25,876 nt of DNA, from NCBI GenBank assembly GCA_964444795.1, contig CAYUIQ010000124.1:1-25876 (forward strand), given 5' to 3'. The notes under the pieces were generated by a model that saw nothing but the letters and a program-made list of their open reading frames with translations, did not search any database and was not told where the DNA came from. Shown here in pieces: positions 12,391 through 20,929 of this stretch (the stretch's first letter is position 1; every line of letters begins with the position of its first letter). Origin of the DNA: JABMRP01 sp964444795. GTDB lineage: Bacteria > Planctomycetota > Planctomycetia > Pirellulales > Thermoguttaceae. The position numbers and the translations under genes are program-made.

Positions 12391-13959
12391 TCACGGCAAA
12401 CTGATCGCCTGGCCGGAGCGTACGCTGGCGATGTGAATCTGGCCCTTGTTGGCGTAGATGATGACCATGGCTTTGGTCTGTCCGAAGGCCGGGTCTTGCA
12501 GTCCGTGGCCGGCGTTGGTGATTTGCAGCCGACCGTCCTTGACCGCGGCCTGGGCGGCGGAGGTGATGTCGAGCCAGCCCTTTTGGGCTCCCCACATGGC
12601 GTCGAGAACCACGAACCTGTCGTGCGAGGATCGCAGGGCAGCGTCGCGCAACGGGCGGACGACGACGCGCTTGACCGGCTGGTTCGACGGCAGTCGGAAC
12701 GATGCCCCCTGAGCGGCATACACGGCGTAAACCTTGCCGCGGTAACCGCAAACCGCCACCAACGTCTTGTAAATACCGGGCGTGGGATTGGGGAGATGGC
12801 TGCCGGTATCGGCAATCGACAGTCCCGACTCGGTCACCGCTTGGCGCAGCTTCTCGGTCACGTCCACCCAACCGTCCTCCGCGCCGTACAGGGTCGCGAT
12901 GATCCTCAGCCGGTTGTCGACCACCGGGCGCGGTGCGGGAGGCGAAACGGTCGTCGGCGGCTCCTTGGCAACGATCTCGTCCAGTCGCTTCGCGACGCGA
13001 ACCTTCAGCAAGCCATCGGGCAGATTCTTCAACGCCCGGACATACCAATACCCGGCGCGTCCCCGGAGGGCATCCCGGTGTTGCTCCTCCGCCTGTTCGG
13101 CCAGCTTCCACCAGAGGTCGCCCAGGTCGACCAGTTCTTCAGCGCTGGCGATCTCTTCGAGTTCTTTTCGGGCCGGGACTTGCAGTGCCGGATCGCTACC
13201 CAGGGCAAGCAGTGGGATGCCTTTCCCCCACTCCCCCTTCAGCAGGCAGTAGAACTTGCCCACCGCGGCGTTGGCGTCCGGGTCGGCCGGCTTCTCGGTC
13301 AGCAGTGCCAGCGACGGCTTGATCGCCGTGTATGCCTCACTGATTCGCCGTACGTCGCCGCCGATTCGGCCGAGCCGGCGAGCCAAGTCTCGGTCGCGGG
13401 CAGCGCCGGCCGCCGACTTGGCCGCTTCGACTAATTGTCCCGCGGCAACGTAGTCGTCCCGATCGACGGCCGTTTGGATGATCGCCGGGGCCTCTTCGGC
13501 CAGCGCCATTCTCTGCTCGGCCAGTTTCGCCGCACCGGCGGCGCCGAGCAGCGCCGCGATTCTCATGGCCCCGGCGTCGATTTCGAATTGCGCGTCCAGC
13601 AGGTTAATCGCCCGCAGCGCGCCGGTCACGTCGCCCGCCGAGACGGCCACGTCGCGAGCCACTTGCAGCAGCACGTATTGCCCCGCCGGATCGTCCCGGG
13701 TCTGTGCCGCCTGGGCGGTCATCTTCTCCGCCAGGGCCGTCTTCTCGGACGCGGTTTTCGCTCCTTTCCACTCCGCTTCGTACAACTCGGCGACGATTTT
13801 CATTGCCGCGGCGCGACTCGCCTCGTTGGGCGCGGTCGCCTTGACAACGTCCCGCCGACCGAGCGAGGGTTGGGCGCCAGTCGGCGGCAGACCGCACAGC
13901 ACGACGGCGGCGGACATCAGCGCGTACACGCTGCCCCGTTGTGTCCAGGAAAAGATCAT
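12391..13959 (-). CDS. Secreted protein with helical repeat region and two DUF3395-like domains
   Basis: This 522-residue protein has a signal peptide (about 1-29, ending GAQ). Residues 45-330 are mostly helical and Ala-rich; 234-330 (FYCLLKGEWGKGIPLLALGS...LGDLWWKLAEQ...RAGYWYVRAL) is a TPR-like segment that I associate with planctomycete secreted proteins. After a Pro-rich linker (334-346) come two copies of one domain, about 350-424 and 448-522, each with YGA or WGA, GW(V/L)D(V/I)T, a helix, L.I...., a DP or NP turn, a YK or TK(T/A)(L/M)V strand and a final LP. This pattern resembles DUF3395 of the DnaJ-C11 C-terminus. AAGGAG lies seven bases before the ATG at 13959. Function unknown; a ligand- or protein-binding role outside the cytoplasm is a guess. 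Confidence 0.85.
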   Translation of the reverse strand: MIFSWTQRGSVYALMSAAVVLCGLPPTGAQPSLGRRDVVKATAPNEASRAAAMKIVAELYEAEWKGAKTASEKTALAEKMTAQAAQTRDDPAGQYVLLQVARDVAVSAGDVTGALRAINLLDAQFEIDAGAMRIAALLGAAGAAKLAEQRMALAEEAPAIIQTAVDRDDYVAAGQLVEAAKSAAGAARDRDLARRLGRIGGDVRRISEAYTAIKPSLALLTEKPADPDANAAVGKFYCLLKGEWGKGIPLLALGSDPALQVPARKELEEIASAEELVDLGDLWWKLAEQAEEQHRDALRGRAGYWYVRALKNLPDGLLKVRVAKRLDEIVAKEPPTTVSPPAPRPVVDNRLRIIATLYGAEDGWVDVTEKLRQAVTESGLSIADTGSHLPNPTPGIYKTLVAVCGYRGKVYAVYAAQGASFRLPSNQPVKRVVVRPLRDAALRSSHDRFVVLDAMWGAQKGWLDITSAAQAAVKDGRLQITNAGHGLQDPAFGQTKAMVIIYANKGQIHIASVRSGQAISLP

Positions 13960-14081
13960 GGCGTCACTCCTTCCGCGATGACCATCGGCCGTCTGGCCCG
14001 GTCATCCACTCAACCGTTTGGTACCCCATTATTTCCCACTCGGGTTGAGCCGGATGGCAATCCGGGTTCGCACCGGCGCGC

Positions 14082-14110
14082 ATTATAACATCGCCTTGGA
14101 GAGCCGCCAA
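14082..14110 (-). promoter_or_regulatory. Promoter of the DUF3395-like gene
   Basis: The minus strand has TTGGCG at 14105-14110, exactly 17 bases, and a perfect TATAAT at 14082-14087. Transcription would start near 14075, giving a leader of about 115 bases before the ATG at 13959. Confidence 0.55.
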
Positions 14111-14134
14111 TGCGGTCCGCCGATCTAATCGTCC

Positions 14135-14158
14135 GCGAAGAACCGGCCGCTTCTTCCG
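14135..14158 (-). terminator. Possible terminator hairpin of the PEP-CTERM gene
   Basis: GAAGAA (14137-14142) and TTCTTC (14151-14156) flank the self-complementary CGGCCG. It immediately follows the stop of the PEP-CTERM gene (14160), but no T-run follows, so termination is uncertain. Confidence 0.3.
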
Positions 14159-14159
14159 C

Positions 14160-16502
14160 TCAACCCTTGCGCCGTCTTCGTACGGCGGCCAGACCGAGAG
14201 TGCCTAGGGCCAGCAGGATCCAGGTTGACGGCTCGGGCACCTCTTGCAGGACGATGAAGTTGTCGAACAGGCCGAAACCGACCGCCGGACCGGCGCGACG
14301 GAGCCCCATGTCGGCGCCGACGGAGCCGGGGTTGAAGAAGGTCGTGGAGTAGACGTTGGACGGATCGGCGCCGTCGACCAGCGTGAGGTCGAAGTTACCC
14401 GTTCCGTCGGCCTCGACGGTGAGCAGATGCAGCACGCCGTTGGCCGGCGTGAAGCCGACGTTGGTATTGCCGAACCCGCCGGGCCCCTCGACGCGGAACG
14501 CTCCACCGCCCAGACCGGGATGGAAGACGATGTTGTTCTCGCCGATGGCCAGCCCCACGTTGTAGCTGCCGCCGCTGTTGTCGGCCCCGACCAAGGCCGA
14601 GACTTCAAACGCGCCAGTCAGGCCGTCGGTGAGGAAAGTCTGAAACGTATCGGTATCGCGCTGCGCGCCGATGGTCAGAACCCCGTTCTGCACAACAGCC
14701 CCGCCGCCGTTGAACGTGGCGGTGAAGTTGGGATAGAGAGCCTCGGCATCGGTACTCACGTCAAAAGATTCCACGCTGCTGTTGATGGTGAAGTCGTCGA
14801 ACAGCCCCACGCCGGCGCTGGGGCCCTTGCGGACCAGATCGACCCGGCCGTCCACCGACCCCGCGTTGGTGAAGGAACCGCTCCAGGTGTTGGCCGGGTT
14901 GGCGCCATCGGTCAACGAGACGTTGAACAGGCCGGCTCCGTCGGAGGTCACCTCCAGCAGGTGCAGCACGCCGTTGGCGGGGGTGAAGCCGACGTTGGTG
15001 TTGCCGAATCCACCCGGGCCTTCCACCCTCAGAGCACCACCACCGTAGCCCGGGTGAAATACCACCTGATTCTCACCGATGCGGAGCCCCACGTTGAAGC
15101 TGCCGTTACCGACGTCCGCTCCGACCAAAGTCGAGATGGTAGCCGGGCCTTCGGGTCCGGCGTGGTTGAAGAACATGTCGGCTCCGCTTGTCGGGGGGGG
15201 TGCCAACACCAGCGTACCGCCGCTGACGAAGGATTGCCCGCCGCCGAGTTCACGCTGCCCAAACTCAGAGTAGACCAGATTCATGTCGGCGTTGCGATCG
15301 AAGAACTCGGCTGTTGGGGCGACATAGCCGGGGATCTCGATGGAGAGATTCTCGTAGAAACCGGTGCCGGTGGTCGGTCCCTCCCGCCGCGGGCCGAAAT
15401 CGCCGCCCACGGAGCCGGGATTGAACCAGGAGCCGGTCCAGGTGTTGGCCGGGTTGGCGCCGTCGGTCAGCGTAACTTCGAAATTGCCGGTCCCGTCGGA
15501 GGTGACCCGCAGGTCGTGCAACACGCCGTTGGCCGGCGTGAAGCCGACGTTTTGGTTGCCAAACCCGCCGGGGCCTTCGACCCTCAAAGCACCACCACCG
15601 TAGCCGGGGTGGAAGTGGACGTTGTTCTCACCGATCCTTAGACCCACGCCATAACTGCCGCTGCTGGCACTGGCCCCCACCCCGGCGGTGATCGTGTGGT
15701 CTCGTTTCAGACCGGAGCGGAGGAACAACTGCTGCCCACTCGCCCCGCCGCTGGTTAAGACCAGTTGCCCGGCGTCGACCGAGACGGTGCCTCCGGCCGG
15801 TTGAAATACCCTGCTCGTGCCGGCGTTGGTGTTGGTGTCGAACGACTCGCTGGCACCGCCGACGGTCAGATCATCATACATCCCCACCCCGACCGGCTGC
15901 CCGGAGCGCCGCAAACCGATCGCGCCGCCCACCGAACCGGCGTTGGTGAACGAGCCGGTCCATGTATTGGCCGGGTTGTCGCCGTCGGTCAGCGTGATGT
16001 TGAACAGTCCGGCACCGTCGGAGGCGACTTCGAGCGAGTGCAACGTACCGTTTGCCGGCGTAAAGCCGACGTTGGTGTTGCCGAATCCGCCGGGGCCCTC
16101 GACGCGAAGGGCCGCGCCGCCGTAAGCGGGATGAAAGACAACGTTGTTCTGCCCGATTTGCAGGCCGACGTTGTAGGATCCGCCACTGTTGTCGGCGCCG
16201 ACCAGCGTGGAAATGGTCGTCGCTCCGCCGGGGCCGGGCCGAACCAACGCCTGGTAGTTGTCGTTGGAGCCGTTGAGCAGCCGAAGCTGGTTGTCAACCA
16301 CGACGACACTCCCGTCGACGCCGAATTGGCCGATGAAGTCGTCGTATTGGACCAGTGTCTTGATCGTCTGATCGTTGGTGGCCGAGCCGAACGACTCGGT
16401 GTAGATCGTGCCGCCGGTTGCGTCGCCGGTCGTGCAAAGTACGAAAGCCAGCAGCAGTAGGCAGCGTGTCGCGGATCCCAGGTACGCAAAGCGGCCGGTC
16501 AT
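14160..16502 (-). CDS. PEP-CTERM surface protein with four tandem modules
   Basis: This 780-residue exported protein ends in the sorting signal VPEPST (755-760), a hydrophobic helix (761-774) and RRRRKG, which is recognised by exosortase in other bacteria. A signal peptide covers about 1-31. Between them are four modules of about 175 residues (37-214, 218-388, 398-573, 579-751). Each has VGL.IG.N.V.FHP, then GG(A/G)A(L/F)RVEGPGGFGN, then NVGFTPANG.LH.L.V, DG.G.F...L.DG, and usually NTW.GS. They begin with an ESFD- or EFFD-like stretch and mostly end in a D(D/N)(L/F).(V/I)-like strand, which suggests LamG/concanavalin-type beta-sandwiches. AAGGAAG lies seven bases before the ATG at 16502. Likely a cell-surface or matrix protein; the ligand is unknown. 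Confidence 0.92.
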   Translation of the reverse strand: MTGRFAYLGSATRCLLLLAFVLCTTGDATGGTIYTESFGSATNDQTIKTLVQYDDFIGQFGVDGSVVVVDNQLRLLNGSNDNYQALVRPGPGGATTISTLVGADNSGGSYNVGLQIGQNNVVFHPAYGGAALRVEGPGGFGNTNVGFTPANGTLHSLEVASDGAGLFNITLTDGDNPANTWTGSFTNAGSVGGAIGLRRSGQPVGVGMYDDLTVGGASESFDTNTNAGTSRVFQPAGGTVSVDAGQLVLTSGGASGQQLFLRSGLKRDHTITAGVGASASSGSYGVGLRIGENNVHFHPGYGGGALRVEGPGGFGNQNVGFTPANGVLHDLRVTSDGTGNFEVTLTDGANPANTWTGSWFNPGSVGGDFGPRREGPTTGTGFYENLSIEIPGYVAPTAEFFDRNADMNLVYSEFGQRELGGGQSFVSGGTLVLAPPPTSGADMFFNHAGPEGPATISTLVGADVGNGSFNVGLRIGENQVVFHPGYGGGALRVEGPGGFGNTNVGFTPANGVLHLLEVTSDGAGLFNVSLTDGANPANTWSGSFTNAGSVDGRVDLVRKGPSAGVGLFDDFTINSSVESFDVSTDAEALYPNFTATFNGGGAVVQNGVLTIGAQRDTDTFQTFLTDGLTGAFEVSALVGADNSGGSYNVGLAIGENNIVFHPGLGGGAFRVEGPGGFGNTNVGFTPANGVLHLLTVEADGTGNFDLTLVDGADPSNVYSTTFFNPGSVGADMGLRRAGPAVGFGLFDNFIVLQEVPEPSTWILLALGTLGLAAVRRRRKG
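14250..16394. repeat. Four tandem coding repeats of about 0.5 kb
   Basis: The module boundaries in DNA are about 15861-16394, 15339-15851, 14784-15311 and 14250-14768. The central block (RVEGPGGFGN to TPANG) is nearly identical in protein sequence in all four copies and strongly similar in DNA, while the ends have diverged. This fits internal duplication followed by gene conversion or strong constraint on the core. Confidence 0.85.
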
Positions 16503-16590
16503 GGCAGAGCTTCCTTATGTTGTTCGACGTGCAATAGCGACTTCTCAAGAACCGCGAGAGAAGACCCGCAGCTCGATTTCTACCGGATTT

Positions 16591-16618
16591 AGCTTACTCA
16601 AATCCACGCTGAATGCAA
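16591..16618 (-). promoter_or_regulatory. Possible promoter of the PEP-CTERM gene
   Basis: The minus strand has TTGCAT at 16613-16618, 16 bases, and TAAGCT at 16591-16596, in a locally AT-richer stretch. Transcription would start near 16585, about 80 bases before the ATG. Confidence 0.35.
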
Positions 16619-16647
16619 AGCTTTTCCGGGGCTTTTCGAGATTTTCC

Positions 16648-16691
16648 GGCCCGGCGCACGCTCGGCGGGCCAAGAAAACCACTCCGCCGAG
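16648..16691 (-). terminator. Overlapping hairpins after the propeller-fusion gene
   Basis: Two alternative stems exist downstream of the stop at 16719: CTCGGCG (16661-16667) with CGCCGAG (16685-16691), and GGCCCG (16648-16653) with CGGGCC (16666-16671). They share bases, so only one can form at a time. Neither is followed by a good T-run, so this is a weak terminator candidate. Confidence 0.3.
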
Positions 16692-16718
16692 GGGATTGGG
16701 CGGCGGGTGCTCCAACGG

Positions 16719-19700
16719 CTACTTCTCCACCGGCGCAAACCCCACCGACGTCTCCATCCACTTGCCGCAACTGCAACCGCCGCCGGCCTCCGGCGATAGC
16801 AACATGCCGCATGCGGGGATCGTGCTCAGCCAGCAGCCCGGGCGCAGGCGATTGAAGCTGGTCACCGGGCCGTCGACGTGATCCCACATCGTGACGTTGC
16901 CGGCGCGGTAGAAGACGGCGTGTTCGGTGCAGGCGTAGGTGCCGCATCCGCCGTCGGGCATCTTCTTTTCGAGCAGCTTGCCGGTGGCCAGATCGATCAC
17001 GCCGGGTCGCACGAAGACTTTGCCGGAGACGAGGGCCGGGCGCGACATGTGTTTGCCGTGGTTGTCGCTGGGCCAGGGAAATTCCACTTCCCAGAGCGGC
17101 ATGCCGGCGGCGGCGTCGAAAGCGTAGACGTGGTACCGGTTATCGGAAGCGGCGATCACCAACTTGCCGTCGCCGTGGGCCATGTAGAAGACGACCGTGC
17201 CGTCGGCCGTGTCGATCGGTTTTTCCCAAAGCTCCTTGCCGCTGGCCAGATCGAGGCAGACGAGAAACTGATCCTGCCATATCTCGGGCATGCCCACGCG
17301 TCGCGAGTCGGAGGCAACGACCGCTTCATTGCGACACTCGACGAAGAAGACACGGCCGCCGGCTTTTCCCCACTCGGCGGCCACGGTGATCGTGGGATGC
17401 AGGATCACGCCGCCGGTGTACGTCCAGCGGGTCTTGCCGGTTTCGGGGTTCAACGAGAACATATTGTCGCCACAGACGGGGTGCGTGACGGCGCCGGCCT
17501 TGGAGTCGTACCAACCAGCTCCGCCCCCTCCCCAGAAGTTGGTCCGTAACGAGCCGGTCTTCACCGCGCTGCCGACGAGATGATCCTCCGTCGGCCGGGC
17601 AATATAGCCCCAATCGTAGGTCCAGTCTTTCCGTGGCCCGTGTACCACATCGAATAAGTTCTTCACGTCTCCCGTGTCGCCGTCAATTCGCCAGCACTTG
17701 CCGCCGATGGCGGCGAAGAGATTGGTCTGGCCGTCGGAGTTGCCCTGTTCGACACACCAATTGCTGCAATCCCGCGGCATGTTGAATCGCTCTAGCGGCG
17801 GAATCTCCAGCGACCAGCGAATCGTGCCGTTGTAGGCGTCCAAGGCGATGATGCGGTGCAACCCTTGCATGAAGAGCTTCCCGCCGGCCGAAAGGGGCGA
17901 CGGCTTGCGACCGTTGCGGTCGGCTTGCGCCCGCGGGCCGGGGCGTCCGATCCACTGCACCTCGAGATCGGCCACGGTTCGCGCCCCGCCAAGCGTTTCG
18001 CCGCCGAACGCCGAGTTGTCGGCCTGGCCGTATTGATGGGTCCAAGCTCCAGTCGCGGAGGGTTTCGGTTCCTTGAAAGTACTACGCAGCACGGCCACGC
18101 CGCCGGGAGACAGCAGCCGATCGACCTCCGCGCGAAGCTCGTCGGAATCGACGCCCTCCACCGTTTCGTCGACAACGATCATGGTGGCCAATCCGCCAGT
18201 GACGGGAAGCTGGGTATACGAATTGACGTGCTGCACGGTCGCGGAAGCACCGTGGATACCGGCCCAGGCCAGGTAGTCGCGGGCGCGCTGGACGTTTTTC
18301 CGATCAGTATCCAGGACGATCACGCGCATTCCGGTATTCCGGACCAATTGACGGGCCATTTCTCCGTCGCCGCATCCCAGCGTCAGGCAGAGTCCGCCGC
18401 GGCCACTAGGCAGCGGACTGTCCTTCCCACGCGCTCTCGTGTAGTTGAAAAACGTATCGCACTCAAACGGCCCCGCGATCTCTTCTTCGCCGTCGACCAG
18501 CACCTTGATGCGATACGGATAGACGGTTCGGGTTCGCAGTTTCTCAAGTTCGGCGACGTGCTCGGTCGTGGCGGTCTTATTCTCGATCCGCTGCCACTGG
18601 CCGTCGACTTCGTATTCGAGAATCGTCGGTTGGGGAGAATCCGTCTTCCATCGAACGGTCGCTTCGCCGGGCGCGGTGAAGCGGAGGTACGGTCCGACGG
18701 CCAGTTGCAGCGACTCCGGCGCCACGGGCGGCGCGGCCGGAGGCGGCGGCGGAACTTCCCCCACGGGCCAATCGAGCGATTTCGACTCGTGATGTTCCTT
18801 GATTTCCTCGGCCGAGAGGACCCGATCGTACAGGCGAACCTCGTGGATCATGCCCCGCAGGCGGAAGAACTCGTCCTTATCGCGGTAAGCGCCCAGTTCG
18901 TAGGGTGCGGTCGGCGGATAGTTGATATCGCCCTTTTGATCCGTCGAGGTGGCACGGAGCCTGCCATCGACATAAACCTGCATCACCGCGCCGTCGTACG
19001 TACCCACGACGTGATGGCCGGTGCCAAGTTGGAAATCGGCGTCGGCGGCCAGATACGTGAGTCGGCCCGGTCCTTCCTTGCCGGCGACGGCGAAACTGAA
19101 CCGGCTCTGCGAGTAGCCCAGCACCCAACCCCGCTCGTAGTTGCCGTTGTCCTGCAAGGCGCCGAGAATACCGCCCCATTGCATGGGCGCGTCGACCCGA
19201 ACCCAGGCTTCGGCCGTAATCTGGCGCACCGGCAGCTTGGCCGTGTTATGATCGGCCGCCAGCGACACGCTCCCGGTGGTGCCGTCCAGTTCGATCGCTT
19301 CGGTGTCGCCGACGCGGCCCAATGTTGCACCGCCCGCGATGGTGCCCGGTGTGTTGCCGGCCAGATCCTTTACGGTGGTTCCCTCGACGGCGTCTCGACG
19401 GAAGACCCAACGCCCGAGAAGTCCGTCGTGCTTAAACGGCTCGATCGGCGCCGGCGGATCGGATTGCTCGACGGGTTCTTCGACCGGTTCTTCCTTCGCA
19501 ACGGTCGCGGTCGGCTTGCCGGTCGGGCGGAAGCAGTGAATGGAGCCCTCGTCGGTGCTGACGAATATCGCCCCATCAGCCACGGCCAATCCGTACGCGC
19601 GGCCGAAAACCTTCCCTTCCCAGAGCGTGGCCCCGTCGGCGGTGTCCACCGCGCATACCTTGTCGCGACCGCCGACGAACAGCGTATCACCGGCGGCGAC

Positions 19701-20771
19701 CAACTCGAAGGGGCAATCGCAGGGTACGCTCCAGGCGGGTTTCTTCGTCTGGCGGTCGACGGCCGAGAGGCGGTCGTCGGTGAGCAGATAGGCATGTTCG
19801 CCGGCCACAACCATGGCGTTGCCGCCGCTGAAACTGGCCAGCCGCTGTTTGGTTTCGGCGTTACTCTCGCTGATCCAGCCGGTCTTGTTGCCCGGGCCGT
19901 GGAGCACGCGGTCGTCGTCGGTCAGCACAATGAAACATCCGCCGCCGCCCTTGCCGTCGAGCGAACCGAGCGACTTACCGGTCGCCCGATCGAAGACCAG
20001 CGGCGGAACACGTCCCTGGGGAACGTAAAGCCGGGTGGACGAGGCGAGCCAAGCACCTTCGGTAGTGGTGCCGTTTTGGGTATTCGAGTATCGCCCCGGT
20101 CCTTCCACCTCGCCGGTCGCCGCATCAACCGCGCAGAAGTACGACTCTTTCCAGGGGAGCATGCCCGCGGCAAAATAAGCAGTCCCCCCCTGCCCTGGCG
20201 TGCCCTCAACCATCACGCCCGTGCGACACGGCCAGAAAGGAATCAACCGGCCGTTGTTGAGGATCAACCGCTCGCGCGACCCGGGGCAATGTTTCCAAAC
20301 GAGTTCGCCGTTCTCCGCGTCGACACAGTAAGCGTGTCCGTCGTCGGAACCGAAATAGACGCGGCCATCGACGATCGTGGGGGCGATGCGCACCGGGCCG
20401 TCGGTATGGTAGGTCCAACAATGCCGGCCGTTGGACGTGTCGAGGCAGCGGACCGAGCCGTCGACCGAGGAGCCGAAGTAGAGCCGCTTGCCCGCCACGG
20501 CGACGTGGAAGACGGGATCGTAGTTGCGCATCGAACGCAGGCCGCGAATGCCGGCGTAGGCGTCCCACTTGGCCGGACCGGCCCAGGCCGGTTGTGGCGG
20601 GTGAGGTGATTTCTCGGTCCAACACAGTTCGAGTTGCTCCGCGGCAATCGATTCGGCCGTCTGGCCGCTACGATGATTGTCGTGCCGAAAGGTGGGCCAG
20701 TCGGCGGCCCGGGCCGTTTGTCCCCAGGTGATTATCAACAGGCCGACGCAGAGCAGCTTGTGGTAGGACAT
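16719..20771 (-). CDS. Secreted PQQ-like propeller / LamG / fibronectin-like / methyltransferase-like fusion protein
   Basis: This 1350-residue protein has a signal peptide (1-22, TARA). Residues 23-415 form a first PQQ-like beta-propeller (start DWPTFRHDNHRSG; repeats such as CLDTSNGRHCWTY, CVDAENGELVWKH). A Pro/Glu linker (425-445) leads to a LamG domain (448-660; AIELDG, AEAWVRV, IHEVRLYDRVLSAEEI). A second Pro-rich linker precedes a fibronectin-like domain (687-772). Residues 792-898 are a Rossmann methyltransferase-like domain: LTLGCGDGEMARQL (motif I), VIVLDTDRKNVQRAR (motif II), then DRLLSPGGVAVLRS. A second propeller (905-1305) follows, and the C-terminus PGCWLSTIPACGMLLSPEAG with clustered cysteines. 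AAGGA precedes the ATG at 20771. The exported location with a SAM-type fold is odd; catalytic activity is unproven. Confidence 0.92.
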   Translation of the reverse strand: MSYHKLLCVGLLIITWGQTARAADWPTFRHDNHRSGQTAESIAAEQLELCWTEKSPHPPQPAWAGPAKWDAYAGIRGLRSMRNYDPVFHVAVAGKRLYFGSSVDGSVRCLDTSNGRHCWTYHTDGPVRIAPTIVDGRVYFGSDDGHAYCVDAENGELVWKHCPGSRERLILNNGRLIPFWPCRTGVMVEGTPGQGGTAYFAAGMLPWKESYFCAVDAATGEVEGPGRYSNTQNGTTTEGAWLASSTRLYVPQGRVPPLVFDRATGKSLGSLDGKGGGGCFIVLTDDDRVLHGPGNKTGWISESNAETKQRLASFSGGNAMVVAGEHAYLLTDDRLSAVDRQTKKPAWSVPCDCPFELVAAGDTLFVGGRDKVCAVDTADGATLWEGKVFGRAYGLAVADGAIFVSTDEGSIHCFRPTGKPTATVAKEEPVEEPVEQSDPPAPIEPFKHDGLLGRWVFRRDAVEGTTVKDLAGNTPGTIAGGATLGRVGDTEAIELDGTTGSVSLAADHNTAKLPVRQITAEAWVRVDAPMQWGGILGALQDNGNYERGWVLGYSQSRFSFAVAGKEGPGRLTYLAADADFQLGTGHHVVGTYDGAVMQVYVDGRLRATSTDQKGDINYPPTAPYELGAYRDKDEFFRLRGMIHEVRLYDRVLSAEEIKEHHESKSLDWPVGEVPPPPPAAPPVAPESLQLAVGPYLRFTAPGEATVRWKTDSPQPTILEYEVDGQWQRIENKTATTEHVAELEKLRTRTVYPYRIKVLVDGEEEIAGPFECDTFFNYTRARGKDSPLPSGRGGLCLTLGCGDGEMARQLVRNTGMRVIVLDTDRKNVQRARDYLAWAGIHGASATVQHVNSYTQLPVTGGLATMIVVDETVEGVDSDELRAEVDRLLSPGGVAVLRSTFKEPKPSATGAWTHQYGQADNSAFGGETLGGARTVADLEVQWIGRPGPRAQADRNGRKPSPLSAGGKLFMQGLHRIIALDAYNGTIRWSLEIPPLERFNMPRDCSNWCVEQGNSDGQTNLFAAIGGKCWRIDGDTGDVKNLFDVVHGPRKDWTYDWGYIARPTEDHLVGSAVKTGSLRTNFWGGGGAGWYDSKAGAVTHPVCGDNMFSLNPETGKTRWTYTGGVILHPTITVAAEWGKAGGRVFFVECRNEAVVASDSRRVGMPEIWQDQFLVCLDLASGKELWEKPIDTADGTVVFYMAHGDGKLVIAASDNRYHVYAFDAAAGMPLWEVEFPWPSDNHGKHMSRPALVSGKVFVRPGVIDLATGKLLEKKMPDGGCGTYACTEHAVFYRAGNVTMWDHVDGPVTSFNRLRPGCWLSTIPACGMLLSPEAGGGCSCGKWMETSVGFAPVEK

Positions 20772-20837
20772 AGAGATTCCTTAAGCGAAAGTGGATTTCG
20801 GTTCACGTTCTCGGTAAGATAGTAGTCGCTGCCACGC

Positions 20838-20915
20838 CCGGGGGTCGCATCCCCTGGGTCCGGGAGCCAAGGCGACCCGCACTCACACCACAGGACCCGG
20901 GGGATGGAACCCCGG
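20838..20915. repeat. Palindrome between two divergent propeller genes
   Basis: Arms 20838-20861 and 20893-20915 pair over about 20 of 23-24 positions around a 31-base centre. The right arm starts GGACCCGGGGGATGGAACCC. It fills most of the 158-base divergent gap, so the promoters of both genes must overlap it or lie very close to it. No clear -35/-10 pair was found on either side. Confidence 0.75.
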
Positions 20916-20929
20916 AGCGCAGTTTCATT

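Noticed and set aside
14244..15641. A 465-codon plus-strand frame with internal repeats
   Set aside because: Its repeats simply mirror the four modules of the PEP-CTERM gene on the other strand.
17856..20609. A 917-codon open frame on the plus strand opposite the propeller-fusion gene
   Set aside because: Its translation is rich in Arg, Gly, His and Val without any recognisable domain, and it lies entirely antisense to a gene with clear domains. Long antisense frames are expected at this GC and codon use.
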